Origin: DAOUAE01 sp034433795
GTDB lineage: Bacteria; Chloroflexota; UBA6077; FW602-bin22; DAOUAE01
Assembly (NCBI GenBank): GCA_034433795.1
Contig: DAOUAE010000019.1
Coordinates: forward strand, 27,011 to 91,010
DNA length: 64,000 nucleotides
Reading direction: 5' to 3'
Part shown: piece after piece, positions 16,206-25,077 of the stretch
Position numbering within the stretch: the stretch's first letter is position 1
Layout of the letters: every line of letters starts with the position of its first letter
The notes under the pieces: model-generated
What the model was told of the DNA's origin: nothing
Databases searched by the model: none
The model's input: only the letters and a program-made list of their open reading frames with translations
Made by a program: the position numbers and the translations under genes

Positions 16206-17404
16206 GCGGTCAGGAGGGCGTGGTAGACCGCCTCGGTGGCGGCGGCGATGCGGGGCCAGGCCAGGTCCTCGGCCAGCCGGCGGGCGCCGGCGCTCAGGCG
16301 GGCCCGGAGGTCCGGGTCGGCGCCGAGGCGGGCCAGGGCCTGAGCCAGGGCCGGGGCGTCGCCCGGCGGCACGAAGAGCACGTGCTCGCCGTCGCGCAGG
16401 CCGGCCTCGCCTGGCGGGCGCGTGGTCACCGTCGGCAGGCCGTGGACCAGCGCGGCCACCAGCGTCCCGTGGCGGAGCGAGGCTCCGTTGCGGAAGGGCA
16501 GAGCACCGACATCGGCGGCCAGCAGGCCGGCCGAGATCTCGGCGGCGCTGGCGTAGCCGGTCCAGGTCACCCGCTCGCGCAGCGGCGAGCGGTCGAGGCG
16601 GCGGTGGACCTCGGCCAGGTAGGCGCGGTTGCTCGGACCGCTGTCGCCGCTCCGGGCCCCCAGAATGACCAGCCGCACCGGCAGCCCCTGGTGCACCAGC
16701 TGCTCGAACGCCGTGGCCAGGACCTCGACCCCTTTCCACTCCTGGATGAAGCCGAAGTAGGCGATGAGGAGGTCTTCCCGACCGGCGCCGAGACGGGCGC
16801 GCCACTGGTCGCGCCGGTAGCCGGCGGGCGGACCGACCGGGATGTTGCTGCCGATGGGGATCTGATAGAGTTTGGTTCCCAGGCGCGAGGGCCAGGGTGG
16901 CACGCCGGTGGGGGAGCCGCCGGCCAGGGCGCGGCAGTCCTCGGGGTTGGTGGTGATGACGGCGTCGGCCAGCCGCCCCAGCAGGTAGCCCGGCAGCCGG
17001 CGGAGCGGACCGGCCTTGGGGAAAAGGTAGGGCACTTTGAGGTCGTGGTAGGTGACCACCACCCGTGGCCGGTCCGGCCAGCGACGCAGCGCCAGGGGGA
17101 GAAGGGTGATGGCCGGGTGCATGGCGTAGGCGGCGGTCTGGTACTGGAGGTGGACGACCGCCGGCCGCAGCCGGGCCAGAGCCTGAAGCGTCCGGGCCAG
17201 GCCCCGCCAGCCCCAGTGGGGGACGAGCGGGAGAACCGTCACCGCCGGCCGGAGCCCGGGGTGAGGGTCCGGTCGGGCCCGGCGGATGGTGAGGACCGTG
17301 ACCTCGTGCCCCCGGTCGGCCAGGGCCCCGGCCAGGAAGGCGGTATAGTCGCCGACCCCGCCGCGCAGCGGCGGGAACTCGCCGGTGACCAGGCAGAGGC
17401 GCAT
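16184..17404 (-). CDS. Glycosyltransferase family 4 protein (GT-B)
   Basis: A 406-residue GT-B enzyme. The N-terminal lobe starts with CLVTGEFPPLRGGVGDYTAF, the usual acceptor-side glycine loop. The C-terminal lobe has IAYFGFIQEWKGVEVLATAF and the nucleotide-sugar binding stretch ending PPGDAPALAQALARL. It probably transfers a hexose to a lipid-linked or surface glycan from the cytosolic face. Its ATG overlaps the stop of the upstream GT2 gene (TGATG), so the pair is cotranscribed. Confidence 0.9.
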   Translation of the reverse strand: MRLCLVTGEFPPLRGGVGDYTAFLAGALADRGHEVTVLTIRRARPDPHPGLRPAVTVLPLVPHWGWRGLARTLQALARLRPAVVHLQYQTAAYAMHPAITLLPLALRRWPDRPRVVVTYHDLKVPYLFPKAGPLRRLPGYLLGRLADAVITTNPEDCRALAGGSPTGVPPWPSRLGTKLYQIPIGSNIPVGPPAGYRRDQWRARLGAGREDLLIAYFGFIQEWKGVEVLATAFEQLVHQGLPVRLVILGARSGDSGPSNRAYLAEVHRRLDRSPLRERVTWTGYASAAEISAGLLAADVGALPFRNGASLRHGTLVAALVHGLPTVTTRPPGEAGLRDGEHVLFVPPGDAPALAQALARLGADPDLRARLSAGARRLAEDLAWPRIAAATEAVYHALLTAQPPAGR

Positions 17405-18369
17405 CAGAGGTTCTCCAGCGAGGCCCGGCCAAGCCAGCGCCGGGCCTCCCAGGCCAGCACCTGGCGATAGATCCGCAGACGCTCACGCCGGAGATCTGGC
17501 CGGTGCCGGAGAGCCAGTTTCGTGGCCTCTTCCGCCGCCTGCCAGAGAACGGTCGCGGTCAGGAAGAGCCGCAGAACCGTCCCGGCCAGCCGGCCGTGGT
17601 AGGTGGTGACGTAGCGGCACTTGCTCTCGGTGAAGAGGATGTGCCGGCGGGCCAGGTTCTGCTGGCTGGACTGGCCCTCGTGGTGAATGACCACCGCCTC
17701 GGGGGTGTAGTAGACCTCCCAGCCGGCCGCTTTCAGCCGCCGGCACCAGTCCAGTTCCTCGGCGTACAGAAAGTAGCCCTCGTCGAGGAGGCCCACGGCG
17801 TCGATGGCCGCCCGGCGGACCAGCATCGCCGCCCCGACCACCCAGTCGACGGCCGCCGGCTGGTCGTCGGGCAGGTCCGCGGCGTAATAGTGGCGCAGGA
17901 GGCGGCACTGGGGGAACCATTGCTGGAGAGGCGTGCTCTCGACGAAGGCGGTCAGCAGCGTCGGAAAGCGTCGGCGCGAGGACTGGGGCCGGCCGTCAGG
18001 GTAGCGCAGCTGGGGGCCGACCACGGCCGCCCGGGGGTGGGCGTCGGCGAAGGCCACCAGACGGGCCAGGGCGCCGGGGGTCACCTCGGTGTCCGGGTTG
18101 AGAAGCAGCGCGTACCGGCCCCGGGCCAGGGTCAGGGCCTGGTTGTTGGCGCGGGCGAAGCCGACGTTCCGGGGGTTGACGATGAGGTGGACCCAGGGGA
18201 AATCCTGCCGGACCAGAGCGGCGCTGCCGTCGGTTGAGGCGTTATCGACGACGAAGACCTCGGCCGTGAGGGTCGGCGTGCGGGCCAGGTCGGCGGCCAG
18301 CGCGGCCAGACAGCGGGCCAGAAGTGGCCGGACGTTGTAGCTGACGATCACCACGGAGAGGTCGCGCAT
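17404..18369 (-). CDS. Glycosyltransferase family 2 protein
   Basis: A 321-residue GT-A enzyme of the rhamnosyltransferase/WcaA type. SVVIVSYNVRPLLARCL opens the fold. VDNASTDGS binds the nucleotide, LLLNPDTEV carries the metal-binding DxD equivalent, and GYFLYAEELDWCRRLKAAGW holds the likely catalytic acid. An amphipathic Arg-rich C-terminus may touch the membrane. ATG was chosen over an upstream extension because the -10 hexamer sits exactly 10 nt before it, inside the extended frame. Confidence 0.9.
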   Translation of the reverse strand: MRDLSVVIVSYNVRPLLARCLAALAADLARTPTLTAEVFVVDNASTDGSAALVRQDFPWVHLIVNPRNVGFARANNQALTLARGRYALLLNPDTEVTPGALARLVAFADAHPRAAVVGPQLRYPDGRPQSSRRRFPTLLTAFVESTPLQQWFPQCRLLRHYYAADLPDDQPAAVDWVVGAAMLVRRAAIDAVGLLDEGYFLYAEELDWCRRLKAAGWEVYYTPEAVVIHHEGQSSQQNLARRHILFTESKCRYVTTYHGRLAGTVLRLFLTATVLWQAAEEATKLALRHRPDLRRERLRIYRQVLAWEARRWLGRASLENL

Positions 18370-18379
18370 GGCGCCAGGT

Positions 18380-18385
18380 ATTATA
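18380..18385 (-). promoter_or_regulatory. Perfect -10 hexamer 10 nt before the GT2 start
   Basis: On the minus strand TATAAT is followed by 10 nt and the ATG of the GT2 gene, with no Shine-Dalgarno sequence. The -35 is weak. It suggests a leaderless or near-leaderless mRNA. Confidence 0.55.
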
Positions 18386-18391
18386 GCGCTC

Positions 18392-18421
18392 TTGCCGTCG
18401 GCCATGCTGATCCTCTAGAAT
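18392..18421 (+). promoter_or_regulatory. Sigma70-type promoter of the flippase-like/ugd unit
   Basis: TTGCCG and TAGAAT are spaced by 18 nt. The leader of about 30 nt carries GGAAAGGAG before the ATG. The site is back to back with the GT2 promoter. Confidence 0.65.
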
Positions 18422-18454
18422 GGGTGTCGGCCCGTCGGGGCCGGAAAGGAGTCC

Positions 18455-19498
18455 ATGCCTGCCCGGAGTCGACTGGTCGGCTTCGCGCTGACCGGCGTGT
18501 TCGTCGCGCTGATCGTCTGGCGCCTGGATGTGGCGGCGTTGGGACAGGCCCTGCAGCGGGCCAATTATCTGGTTGTCGCCCCGGCGGCGCTGCTGACGCT
18601 GACGGGGTATCTTCTCCGCGCCCTGCGCTGGCGACAGCTGCTGCGGCCCCAGGGGACGCTGCCGTTCCGCTGGGTCTTCCCGGTGCTGATGATCGGGTTT
18701 ATGGCCAATAACCTCCTGCCGGCCCGGATGGGCGAGTTTGTCCGGGCCTATGTGCTGGGCCAGAAGACCGGTCTGAGCAAGAGCCTGGGGCTGGCGACCG
18801 TCCTGCTGGAGCGGGTCTTCGACGGGCTGACGCTGACGTTCTTTCTGCTCCTGCTCTCGCTGGGCTTCTCGCTGCCGGGCTGGGGGTGGGAGGTGGTGGT
18901 GGTCGCCAGCGTGGTCTTCCTGGGGGCCCTGACCGGGGCGGTGCTGTTGCTGACGGCGGAGAGCGCGTTCCTGCGACTGCTGCGGCTGCTGGTCGGCTGG
19001 CTCCCGGCCGGGGTCGAGGCCTGGGCGGTGGGGAGGACGCAGTCGTTCACGCTCGGGCTGCGGGTCTTGCGCGACCCGTGGCGGCTCCTGGGGATCGTGG
19101 GGCTCTCGCTCGGCGTCTGGACGCTGGAGGGGCTCTCGTACCTCTGGATCCTGGTCGGGTTCCAGCCGGGCCTTCCGCCCGGCGCCCTGCCGCTGGCGGC
19201 CTTCTTTGTCCTGGTGATGGTCAACCTGGGGATCATGCTCCCCTCGGCGCCGGGGTATATTGGCACGTTCCAGTTCTTCGCCGTCCTGGCCCTTGGGGTC
19301 TTCGGGGTCGGCCGCGAGCTGGCTCTGGGGGTGGCGCTGGTCGCGCACGCGATGCAGTACCTGCTGGTGACCGGGCTGGGCCTGCTGTTCCTCTGGCGGG
19401 AGCAGATCGCCTGGAGCGGTCTCGCCCGCTCGCGGGCGGCGTTCGGGCCGGCCGTGGTCGGTCCAGCCTCCCGGTCCGGGACGGCGGGCCGGGAGTAG
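18455..19498 (+). CDS. Flippase-like membrane protein (UPF0104/LPG synthase TM family), copy 1
   Basis: A 347-residue polytopic protein with about eight hydrophobic helices. Family landmarks are NNLLPARMGEFVRAYVLG, LLERVFDGLTLTFF and the C-terminal PSAPGYIGTFQFFAVL. The family includes the membrane part of lysylphosphatidylglycerol synthase and GtrA-independent glycolipid flippase candidates. Here the neighbouring glycosyltransferases and ugd favour transport of a lipid-linked sugar (inference). A paralogue follows after one base. Confidence 0.87.
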   Translation: MPARSRLVGFALTGVFVALIVWRLDVAALGQALQRANYLVVAPAALLTLTGYLLRALRWRQLLRPQGTLPFRWVFPVLMIGFMANNLLPARMGEFVRAYVLGQKTGLSKSLGLATVLLERVFDGLTLTFFLLLLSLGFSLPGWGWEVVVVASVVFLGALTGAVLLLTAESAFLRLLRLLVGWLPAGVEAWAVGRTQSFTLGLRVLRDPWRLLGIVGLSLGVWTLEGLSYLWILVGFQPGLPPGALPLAAFFVLVMVNLGIMLPSAPGYIGTFQFFAVLALGVFGVGRELALGVALVAHAMQYLLVTGLGLLFLWREQIAWSGLARSRAAFGPAVVGPASRSGTAGRE

Positions 19499-19499
19499 G

Positions 19500-20546
19500 G
19501 TGGTGGGGGAGCCGGTGGTGTCGGCGCGGGGCTGGTCGCTGACGGCGCTGAGCCTGTGCGGGCAGGTGGCCCGCTCGTGGCGTCTCTGGCTGGGGCTGGG
19601 GGTCAGCGCGGTCTTTCTCCTCTGGGCGTTCCACCAGGTGAACCAGCCGGCGCAGATCTTACTGACGCTGGGGGCGGCCGACTACCGGCTGCTGGGGCCG
19701 GCGGTCGGTCTGTACTTTCTCGGGGTGTGGTGGCGGGCCGTCCGCTGGCGATTGCTCCTGGCGCCGCTGGGCCAGGTGCCGGCGCGACGCCTCTTTCCGC
19801 TGCTGGCCATCGGCTATATGGTCAACGACCTGCTGCCGGCCCGGCTGGGCGAGATCGCGCGGGTGTACGCGCTGGGCCGGCAGGAGCGGGTCAGCCGGAG
19901 CGCGGCGCTGGCCACCATCGCGGTCGAGCGGCTCTTCGACGGGCTGACGCTCCTGGGCTTCTTCGGGCTGGCCTGGCTGATGGCGCCGTCGGCCGGGCCG
20001 GTGCCGAGCCTGGTGGGCTGGGCCGGGCTGCTCTTTGTGGGGGCGACCGTTGGGGTGTTCGGGCTGGCCCTGGCGCCGGGCCTGGGGCACTGGCTGGCCG
20101 GCTGGCTGGTCCGGGTGCTGCCCGCCCGACTGCGTGAGCGGGCGGTGGCGGTCATCGCCCTCTTTCTGGAGGGGCTGCGGGCCCTGCGCAGCGCCCGGCT
20201 GCTGGGGCTGGTGGTGGTGACCTCGGTGCTGGCCTGGCTCTGTGAGGCGCTGATGTACTACGCGCTGGCGCTGGGCTTCGGCCTGCCCCGGACCTTCCCG
20301 CCGTACCTTCTGACGCTGGCCGTGGTCAACCTGGGCACGATGATCCCCTCCTCGCCCGGCTACGTCGGCACCTTCGAGCGGCTGGGCCAGATCAGTCTGG
20401 GGCTTTTCGGGGTTGACCCGGCGCTGGCCCTGAGTTATCTTCTGGTACTGCACGCCGCCCTGTATGTTCCCATCACCGTGGTCGGCCTCTACTATTTCTG
20501 GCGGTTGAACTTCACGTTCCGGCTGCTGGCCGGACAGTCCGCGTGA
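19500..20546 (+). CDS. Flippase-like membrane protein (UPF0104/LPG synthase TM family), copy 2
   Basis: A 348-residue paralogue of the preceding gene, with the same helix pattern and motifs at matching places: NDLLPARLGEIARVYALG, AVERLFDGLTLLGF and IPSSPGYVGTFERL. The start is a GTG (a doublet GTGGTG) immediately after the upstream stop, so translation is probably coupled. A second GTG six codons later is possible. The two copies look like an old tandem duplication, since similarity is clear but far from identity. Different partner lipids or a heteromeric unit are both possible. Confidence 0.85.
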   Translation: MVGEPVVSARGWSLTALSLCGQVARSWRLWLGLGVSAVFLLWAFHQVNQPAQILLTLGAADYRLLGPAVGLYFLGVWWRAVRWRLLLAPLGQVPARRLFPLLAIGYMVNDLLPARLGEIARVYALGRQERVSRSAALATIAVERLFDGLTLLGFFGLAWLMAPSAGPVPSLVGWAGLLFVGATVGVFGLALAPGLGHWLAGWLVRVLPARLRERAVAVIALFLEGLRALRSARLLGLVVVTSVLAWLCEALMYYALALGFGLPRTFPPYLLTLAVVNLGTMIPSSPGYVGTFERLGQISLGLFGVDPALALSYLLVLHAALYVPITVVGLYYFWRLNFTFRLLAGQSA

Positions 20547-20567
20547 GCGGGTGGGGGCTGTGCGGCT

Positions 20568-21866
20568 ATGGCGACGATCTGCGTCATCGGCATGGGCTAT
20601 GTCGGCCTGGTGACGGCAGCCTGCCTGGCCGATTTCGGCAATGAGGTGATCGGTCTCGACATCGACACCGAGAAGATCGCTCACCTGCGCCAGGGAGTGC
20701 TGCCGATCTACGAGCCGGGGTTGGAGGAGATCGTTGAGCGGACCAGCCGGGCCGGGCGGCTGAGCTTCACCAGCGACTACGCCGAGGCCATTCCCCCAGC
20801 CGAATTCATCTTCATCGCCGTGGATACGCCGTCCGGGGCCAACGGGCAGGCCGACCTGAGCAGTGTTCAGCGGGCGGCCCGGGGGATCGCCGAACATCTG
20901 CGTCGCCCGGCGATCATCATCAACAAGAGCACGGTGCCGATCGGGGCGGGCGACATGGTGGCCCAGATCATCGCCGAGCACCGGCGCTGCCCGGTGGCGT
21001 TCGCGGTCGTCTCCAACCCCGAATTCCTGCGCGAGGGCTCGGCGGTCTACGACTTCCTCAACCCCGACCGCATCGTGCTGGGGGCCACCGACCGGCAGGC
21101 GGCCGAGCGGGTGGCTCAGTTGTACGCCCCGCTCAAGTGCCCGATTATGATCACCGATCTGCGCACCGCCGAGATGATCAAGTACGCCTCGAACTCGTTC
21201 CTGGCGACCAAGATCTCGTTTATCAATGAGATCGCCCAGATCTGCGAGAAACTGGGGGCGGATGTGCGCGAGGTGGCGCGGGGGATGGGGCTGGACCGCC
21301 GGATCGGGCCGGCCTTTCTGGAGGCCGGCCTGGGCTGGGGCGGCAGTTGCTTCCCCAAGGACGTGCGGGCGCTGGAGTACATGGCGACCGTTCAGGGCTG
21401 TCACCCGCAGTTGTTGCGGGCGGTGATGGAGATCAATCGCGACCAGCGCATCCGCGTGGTCCAGAAGGTCCGCGATCTGCTGGGCGGGCTCCAGGGGCGT
21501 GTCATCGGCATCCTCGGCCTGGCCTTCAAGCCCAACACCGACGACATCCGCGAAGCCCCGTCGCTGGACGTGATCAATCTCCTGCAGAGCGAGGGGGCGA
21601 TCATCAAGGCCTACGATCCGGTGGCGATGGGCAACGCGGCCAAGGTCCTGCGCGACGTCCAGTTCTGCTCTGACCCCTACGAGGTCGCTCGCGGCGCTGA
21701 TGCGCTGGTCATCGTCACCGAGTGGAACGAGTTCAAGCAGCTGGCGCTGGAGCGCCTGCGCGATCTGATGCGCCGGCCGGTGATCGTCGACGGTCGGAAC
21801 ATCTACGAGCCGGCCCAGATGCGGGCTCTGGGCTTTCTCTACCAGTGCATCGGCCGGCCGTGCTGA
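20568..21866 (+). CDS. ugd: UDP-glucose 6-dehydrogenase
   Basis: A 432-residue NAD-dependent enzyme that oxidises UDP-glucose to UDP-glucuronate. The Rossmann motif GMGYVGLVTAACLADFG opens the protein. NPEFLREGSAVYDFLNPDR follows, GGSCFPKDVRAL carries the catalytic Cys, and GLAFKPNTDDIREAPS begins the C-terminal UDP-binding domain. It could also act on UDP-N-acetyl sugars, but the motifs fit UGD/TuaD best. It is 21 bp after the second flippase-like gene, in the same unit, and would supply uronic acid for a surface polysaccharide. Confidence 0.93.
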   Translation: MATICVIGMGYVGLVTAACLADFGNEVIGLDIDTEKIAHLRQGVLPIYEPGLEEIVERTSRAGRLSFTSDYAEAIPPAEFIFIAVDTPSGANGQADLSSVQRAARGIAEHLRRPAIIINKSTVPIGAGDMVAQIIAEHRRCPVAFAVVSNPEFLREGSAVYDFLNPDRIVLGATDRQAAERVAQLYAPLKCPIMITDLRTAEMIKYASNSFLATKISFINEIAQICEKLGADVREVARGMGLDRRIGPAFLEAGLGWGGSCFPKDVRALEYMATVQGCHPQLLRAVMEINRDQRIRVVQKVRDLLGGLQGRVIGILGLAFKPNTDDIREAPSLDVINLLQSEGAIIKAYDPVAMGNAAKVLRDVQFCSDPYEVARGADALVIVTEWNEFKQLALERLRDLMRRPVIVDGRNIYEPAQMRALGFLYQCIGRPC

Positions 21867-21916
21867 GGATCTGACCGTCGGCGGCAGCCGGGTGACGCGG
21901 ACCAGGGAGGAGAGCG

Positions 21917-23098
21917 ATGCAGCTGGCCAGCCGGATGAGCCGTCTGGGGACCGAGACCGCCTTCGAGGTTCTGGCCCGGGCCCGCGCGCTGGAGGCCCAG
22001 GGGCGCGAGATCATCCATCTGGAAATTGGCGAGCCGGACTTTCCCACCCCCGCCCACATCGTCGAGGCGGCGGTGGCCTCGCTGCGGGCTGGCGACACCC
22101 ACTATACCCCCTCGCCGGGCCTGCCGGAGCTGCGGGCGGCCATCGCCGCCCACATCGCCCGGACCCGGCGCCTCCCGGTGACGGCCGAGAACGTGGTGGT
22201 GACCCCGGGCGCCAAGCCGATCCTCTTTTTCGCCATTCTGGCCCTCGTCGAGGAGGGCGACGAGGTGATCTACCCCGACCCGGGCTTTCCGATCTACGCC
22301 TCGATGATCCGCTATGTCGGCGCCCGGGCGGTGCCGATCCCCCTCCGTGAGGAGAACCGGTTCCGCCTGGACACCGACGAACTCCGCCGTCTGGTCACCC
22401 CCCGAACCCGGATGATCATCCTCAACTCGCCCCAGAACCCCACCGGTGGCGTGCTGACCGGTGACGATCTCCGGGCGATCGCCGACCTGGCGATCAACCA
22501 TAATCTCTGGGTGCTGTCGGACGAAATTTACAGTGAGATCATCTACGAAGGGGAACACCAGAGTATCGCCTCGATCCCGGGGATGGCCGAGCGGACGATT
22601 CTCGTGGACGGCTTCTCCAAGACCTACGCGATGACCGGCTGGCGGCTGGGCTATGGCGTGATGCCGGCGCCGCTGGTGCCGGCTATTACCCGGTTGGTGA
22701 CCAACTCGGTCTCCTGCACGGCGGCCTTCGTCCAGAAGGCCGGCCTGGCGGCCTTGACCGGGCCGCAGGAGCCGGTCCGGGCGATGGTGGCCGAGTTCCG
22801 GCGACGGCGGCAGGTGCTGGTGGACGGGCTCAACGCCATTCCGGGCGTGCGCTGCGTCTGCCCGGCGGGGGCCTTCTACGCCTTTCCGAACGTCCAGGGC
22901 CTGGGGGTGCCCAGCCGGGTGGTGGCCGACTTCCTGCTGACCGAGGCCGGGGTGGCGACCCTCGATGGAGCGGCGTTTGGCGACTATGGGACCGGCTACC
23001 TCCGACTGTCCTATGCCAACTCGGTGGAGAATCTGGAGCGGGCGCTGGAGCGCATCGCCTGGGCGGTGGCCCGTCTGCGGGCGACGGTTTCTCGCTAA
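21917..23098 (+). CDS. PLP-dependent aminotransferase, class I/II (aspartate aminotransferase-like)
   Basis: A 393-residue fold-type I aminotransferase. HLEIGEPDFPTP is the N-terminal substrate strand, LNSPQNPTGGV holds the conserved Asn-Pro, SDEIYSEI the cofactor Asp/Tyr, and GFSKTYAMTGWRLGY the PLP-binding Lys. The closest general type is aspartate/alanine aminotransferase AT-I gamma. The substrate cannot be fixed from sequence. GGGAGGAGAG precedes the ATG. The sortase gene appears to start inside its 3' end. Confidence 0.9.
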   Translation: MQLASRMSRLGTETAFEVLARARALEAQGREIIHLEIGEPDFPTPAHIVEAAVASLRAGDTHYTPSPGLPELRAAIAAHIARTRRLPVTAENVVVTPGAKPILFFAILALVEEGDEVIYPDPGFPIYASMIRYVGARAVPIPLREENRFRLDTDELRRLVTPRTRMIILNSPQNPTGGVLTGDDLRAIADLAINHNLWVLSDEIYSEIIYEGEHQSIASIPGMAERTILVDGFSKTYAMTGWRLGYGVMPAPLVPAITRLVTNSVSCTAAFVQKAGLAALTGPQEPVRAMVAEFRRRRQVLVDGLNAIPGVRCVCPAGAFYAFPNVQGLGVPSRVVADFLLTEAGVATLDGAAFGDYGTGYLRLSYANSVENLERALERIAWAVARLRATVSR

Positions 23099-23705
23099 GG
23101 CCCTGGGTGTGGGACTGCTGGCCCTGCTCGCTCCGGCCTGCGCGCCCGTGGCCGGGTCCACACCAACCTCTACGGTCGCCGTGCCGACCGCCACCCCGAC
23201 GCCGGTGCCCCCGCCGCCGACGGCCACCCCTATTCCGCGGCCAACGCCCTCGCCCACCCCGGTGCTCGGACGTCCGCGGCGGCTGCGGATCCCGCGGATC
23301 GCGGTGGACGCCCCGGTGGTGCCGGTCGGGATCACGCCGGCCGGCGAGATCGAGTCGCCGCCGGGCCCCCACCTGGTGGGCTGGTACGCCGGCAGCCCGA
23401 TGCCCGGCGCGCCGGGCAACAGCCTGCTGACGGGGCATCTGGACTGGCGGACGGAGACCGCGGTTTTCTGGCGTCTGCGCGAACTGGAGCCCGGCGACCT
23501 GGTCGAGGTCGAGACCGACGGGGGGAATCGTCTGACCTTTCGGGTGGAGTCGACCCGGGCCTATCCGGTGCCGGCGGCGCCGGTGGCCCAGATCCTGGGC
23601 TACGCCATCGGCCGGGTGCTGACGCTCATCACCTGTGAGGGGACGTTCGACCGTCAGACGCGCGACTACAGCCACCGCCGGGTGGTGCGGGCCCGTCTGT
23701 CCTGA
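23013..23705 (+). CDS. Sortase (class E/F-like) with Pro/Thr-rich linker
   Basis: A cysteine transpeptidase that anchors exported proteins or pilins. The catalytic triad is visible as His in SLLTGHLDW, Cys in LTLITCEGTF and Arg in YSHRRVVRARL. The domain begins at RLRIPRIAVDAPVVPVG. Before it come a hydrophobic signal (RRFLAKALGVGLLALLAPAC, possibly Tat-like and ending in a lipobox-like Cys) and a TPTP linker. The start is uncertain: the chosen ATG keeps the basic region before the hydrophobic core but lies 86 bp inside the aminotransferase gene. A GTG after that gene's stop would leave a very short signal. Confidence 0.83.
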   Translation: MPTRWRIWSGRWSASPGRWPVCGRRFLAKALGVGLLALLAPACAPVAGSTPTSTVAVPTATPTPVPPPPTATPIPRPTPSPTPVLGRPRRLRIPRIAVDAPVVPVGITPAGEIESPPGPHLVGWYAGSPMPGAPGNSLLTGHLDWRTETAVFWRLRELEPGDLVEVETDGGNRLTFRVESTRAYPVPAAPVAQILGYAIGRVLTLITCEGTFDRQTRDYSHRRVVRARLS

Positions 23706-23717
23706 TGGAGGAGAACA

Positions 23718-24044
23718 ATGCCGTTGCTCATTCTTCTGATCGCTCTCCTGGTCCTGCTGAGCGGGCTCATCTGGCTGTCGGTGAAACTTCTGGGGCTGGT
23801 GCTGCTGCTGGGGGTGGCCGGGGTTATCGGGGCGCTGGCGGACCTGGTGGTGCCGGGCAAGCTGCCCTACGGCTGGCTGGGGGCGATCGTGGCCGGTCTG
23901 CTGGGCAGTTTCCTGGGCACGCTCCTTCTGGGGGCGGTGGGTCCGCGGATCGCGGGTATTCCGGTGATCTCGGCCTTCGTGGGCGCGGTGATCGTGGCCT
24001 TTGCGGTGGAGCTGCTGGCCAAGCGGTCCTTCGCCCGCCATTAG
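23718..24044 (+). CDS. GlsB/YeaQ/YmgE family (transglycosylase-associated) membrane protein
   Basis: A 108-residue protein with three or four hydrophobic helices. The conserved segment DLVVPGKLPYGWLGAIVAGL and the last helix (ISAFVGAVIVAFAVELL) match the stress-response membrane family. Function is not established. It carries an extra N-terminal hydrophobic helix compared with short members. It lies 12 bp after the sortase gene with GGAGGAG upstream, so it is probably in the same unit. Confidence 0.82.
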   Translation: MPLLILLIALLVLLSGLIWLSVKLLGLVLLLGVAGVIGALADLVVPGKLPYGWLGAIVAGLLGSFLGTLLLGAVGPRIAGIPVISAFVGAVIVAFAVELLAKRSFARH

Positions 24045-24294
24045 GCGGCGAAGGGGAGACGCGTGGGCTTCACCGGGGGCTTTGCCGGGAGATGACCGGG
24101 CAGGGGGAGGCCTGGCCGGGCTCGCGGCGCCGGACCGTGGACCTGGGGAGCCGGACCGGCTGTCCGAAAACAGGGCGATCTCGGGACGGGGATGGCGTGG
24201 TACAATCCCTCTGGGGGACGGACTCCCGGCGGGTGATCCGCGAGGGCCGGGGTGGGCCTGTCGGAGCGCGGTTCTGACGATGGGATGAACGCCG
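24045..24294. other. Intergenic region before the metallophosphoesterase gene
   Basis: No gene, repeat or clear terminator is visible. Its only supported element is an extended -10 promoter (TGG then TACAAT) near its right end, about 90 nt before the next ATG. Confidence 0.45.
24198..24206 (+). promoter_or_regulatory. Extended -10 promoter candidate
   Basis: TGG directly followed by TACAAT forms an extended -10. No good -35 is present. It would give a leader of about 80 nt for the metallophosphoesterase gene. Confidence 0.4.
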
Positions 24295-25077
24295 ATGGGG
24301 GCATCTGCGGGCGATCGGCCGGTCCGCATTCTGGCGGTCAGCGACGTTGAGGACCCTGTCCTCTATGATCATTTCGATCCGGCGCGCTGGGCCTCAGTCG
24401 ATCTCATTATCTCCTGCGGCGACCTGCGGGCCGAGTACCTGGACTATCTGGTCTCGCGGCTGAACGTGCCGCTCCTCTATGTGCGGGGGAACCACGACCG
24501 CGAGTACGCGGTGGCGCCGCCGAACGGCTGCGAGAACATCGACGGGCGGCTGGTCACTTTTCGGGGGCTGCGGATCGTCGGCTTCGAGGGGTCGCGCTGG
24601 TACGGCGGGCAGGGGGTCGAGTACCACGACTGGCAGATACGGCTGAAGATCTGGCGGCTGGGGTGGCGTCTCTGGCTGGCCGGCGGGGTCGACCTGGTCG
24701 TGGCCCACGCCCCGCCGCTCTTCTGCGCCGACCCGGCCTGCCAGCAGGGGCGGGCGAACGGCCATCCGCATCAGTGCGAGGATGCCCCCGATCGGCCGCA
24801 CCGGGGCTTTGCCGCCTTTCGTGACCTGATCCTTCGCTTCCAGCCCCGCTACTTCCTCCACGGCCACACCCATCTGGGCTATGGCCGGGGCAAACGGATC
24901 CGCCAGGTCGGAACGACGACCGTTATCGACTGCTACCGGCACTATCTGCTGGAGATCGTTCCTGTTCCAGCCAATGGGCGATACGGGCCACGTTCTCCGC
25001 GTCTCCCGGCCGGAGAACCGGCAGCGATGACGGCGCCGCCGGCAGAATCGCCGGATCGCTCAGAGCCGAGCCGGTGA
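24295..25077 (+). CDS. Metallophosphoesterase (calcineurin-like)
   Basis: A 260-residue binuclear metal phosphoesterase. Motifs in order are VSDVEDP (the usual DxH is DxE here), SCGDLRAEYLDYL, VRGNHDREY, VAHAPP and FLHGHTHLGYG. The DxE variant and the cysteines in FCADPACQQG are unusual points. The folded domain ends near TVIDCYRHYLLEIV. About 45 further residues are low-complexity and encoded opposite the end of threonine synthase. The substrate is unknown. Confidence 0.85.
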   Translation: MGASAGDRPVRILAVSDVEDPVLYDHFDPARWASVDLIISCGDLRAEYLDYLVSRLNVPLLYVRGNHDREYAVAPPNGCENIDGRLVTFRGLRIVGFEGSRWYGGQGVEYHDWQIRLKIWRLGWRLWLAGGVDLVVAHAPPLFCADPACQQGRANGHPHQCEDAPDRPHRGFAAFRDLILRFQPRYFLHGHTHLGYGRGKRIRQVGTTTVIDCYRHYLLEIVPVPANGRYGPRSPRLPAGEPAAMTAPPAESPDRSEPSR

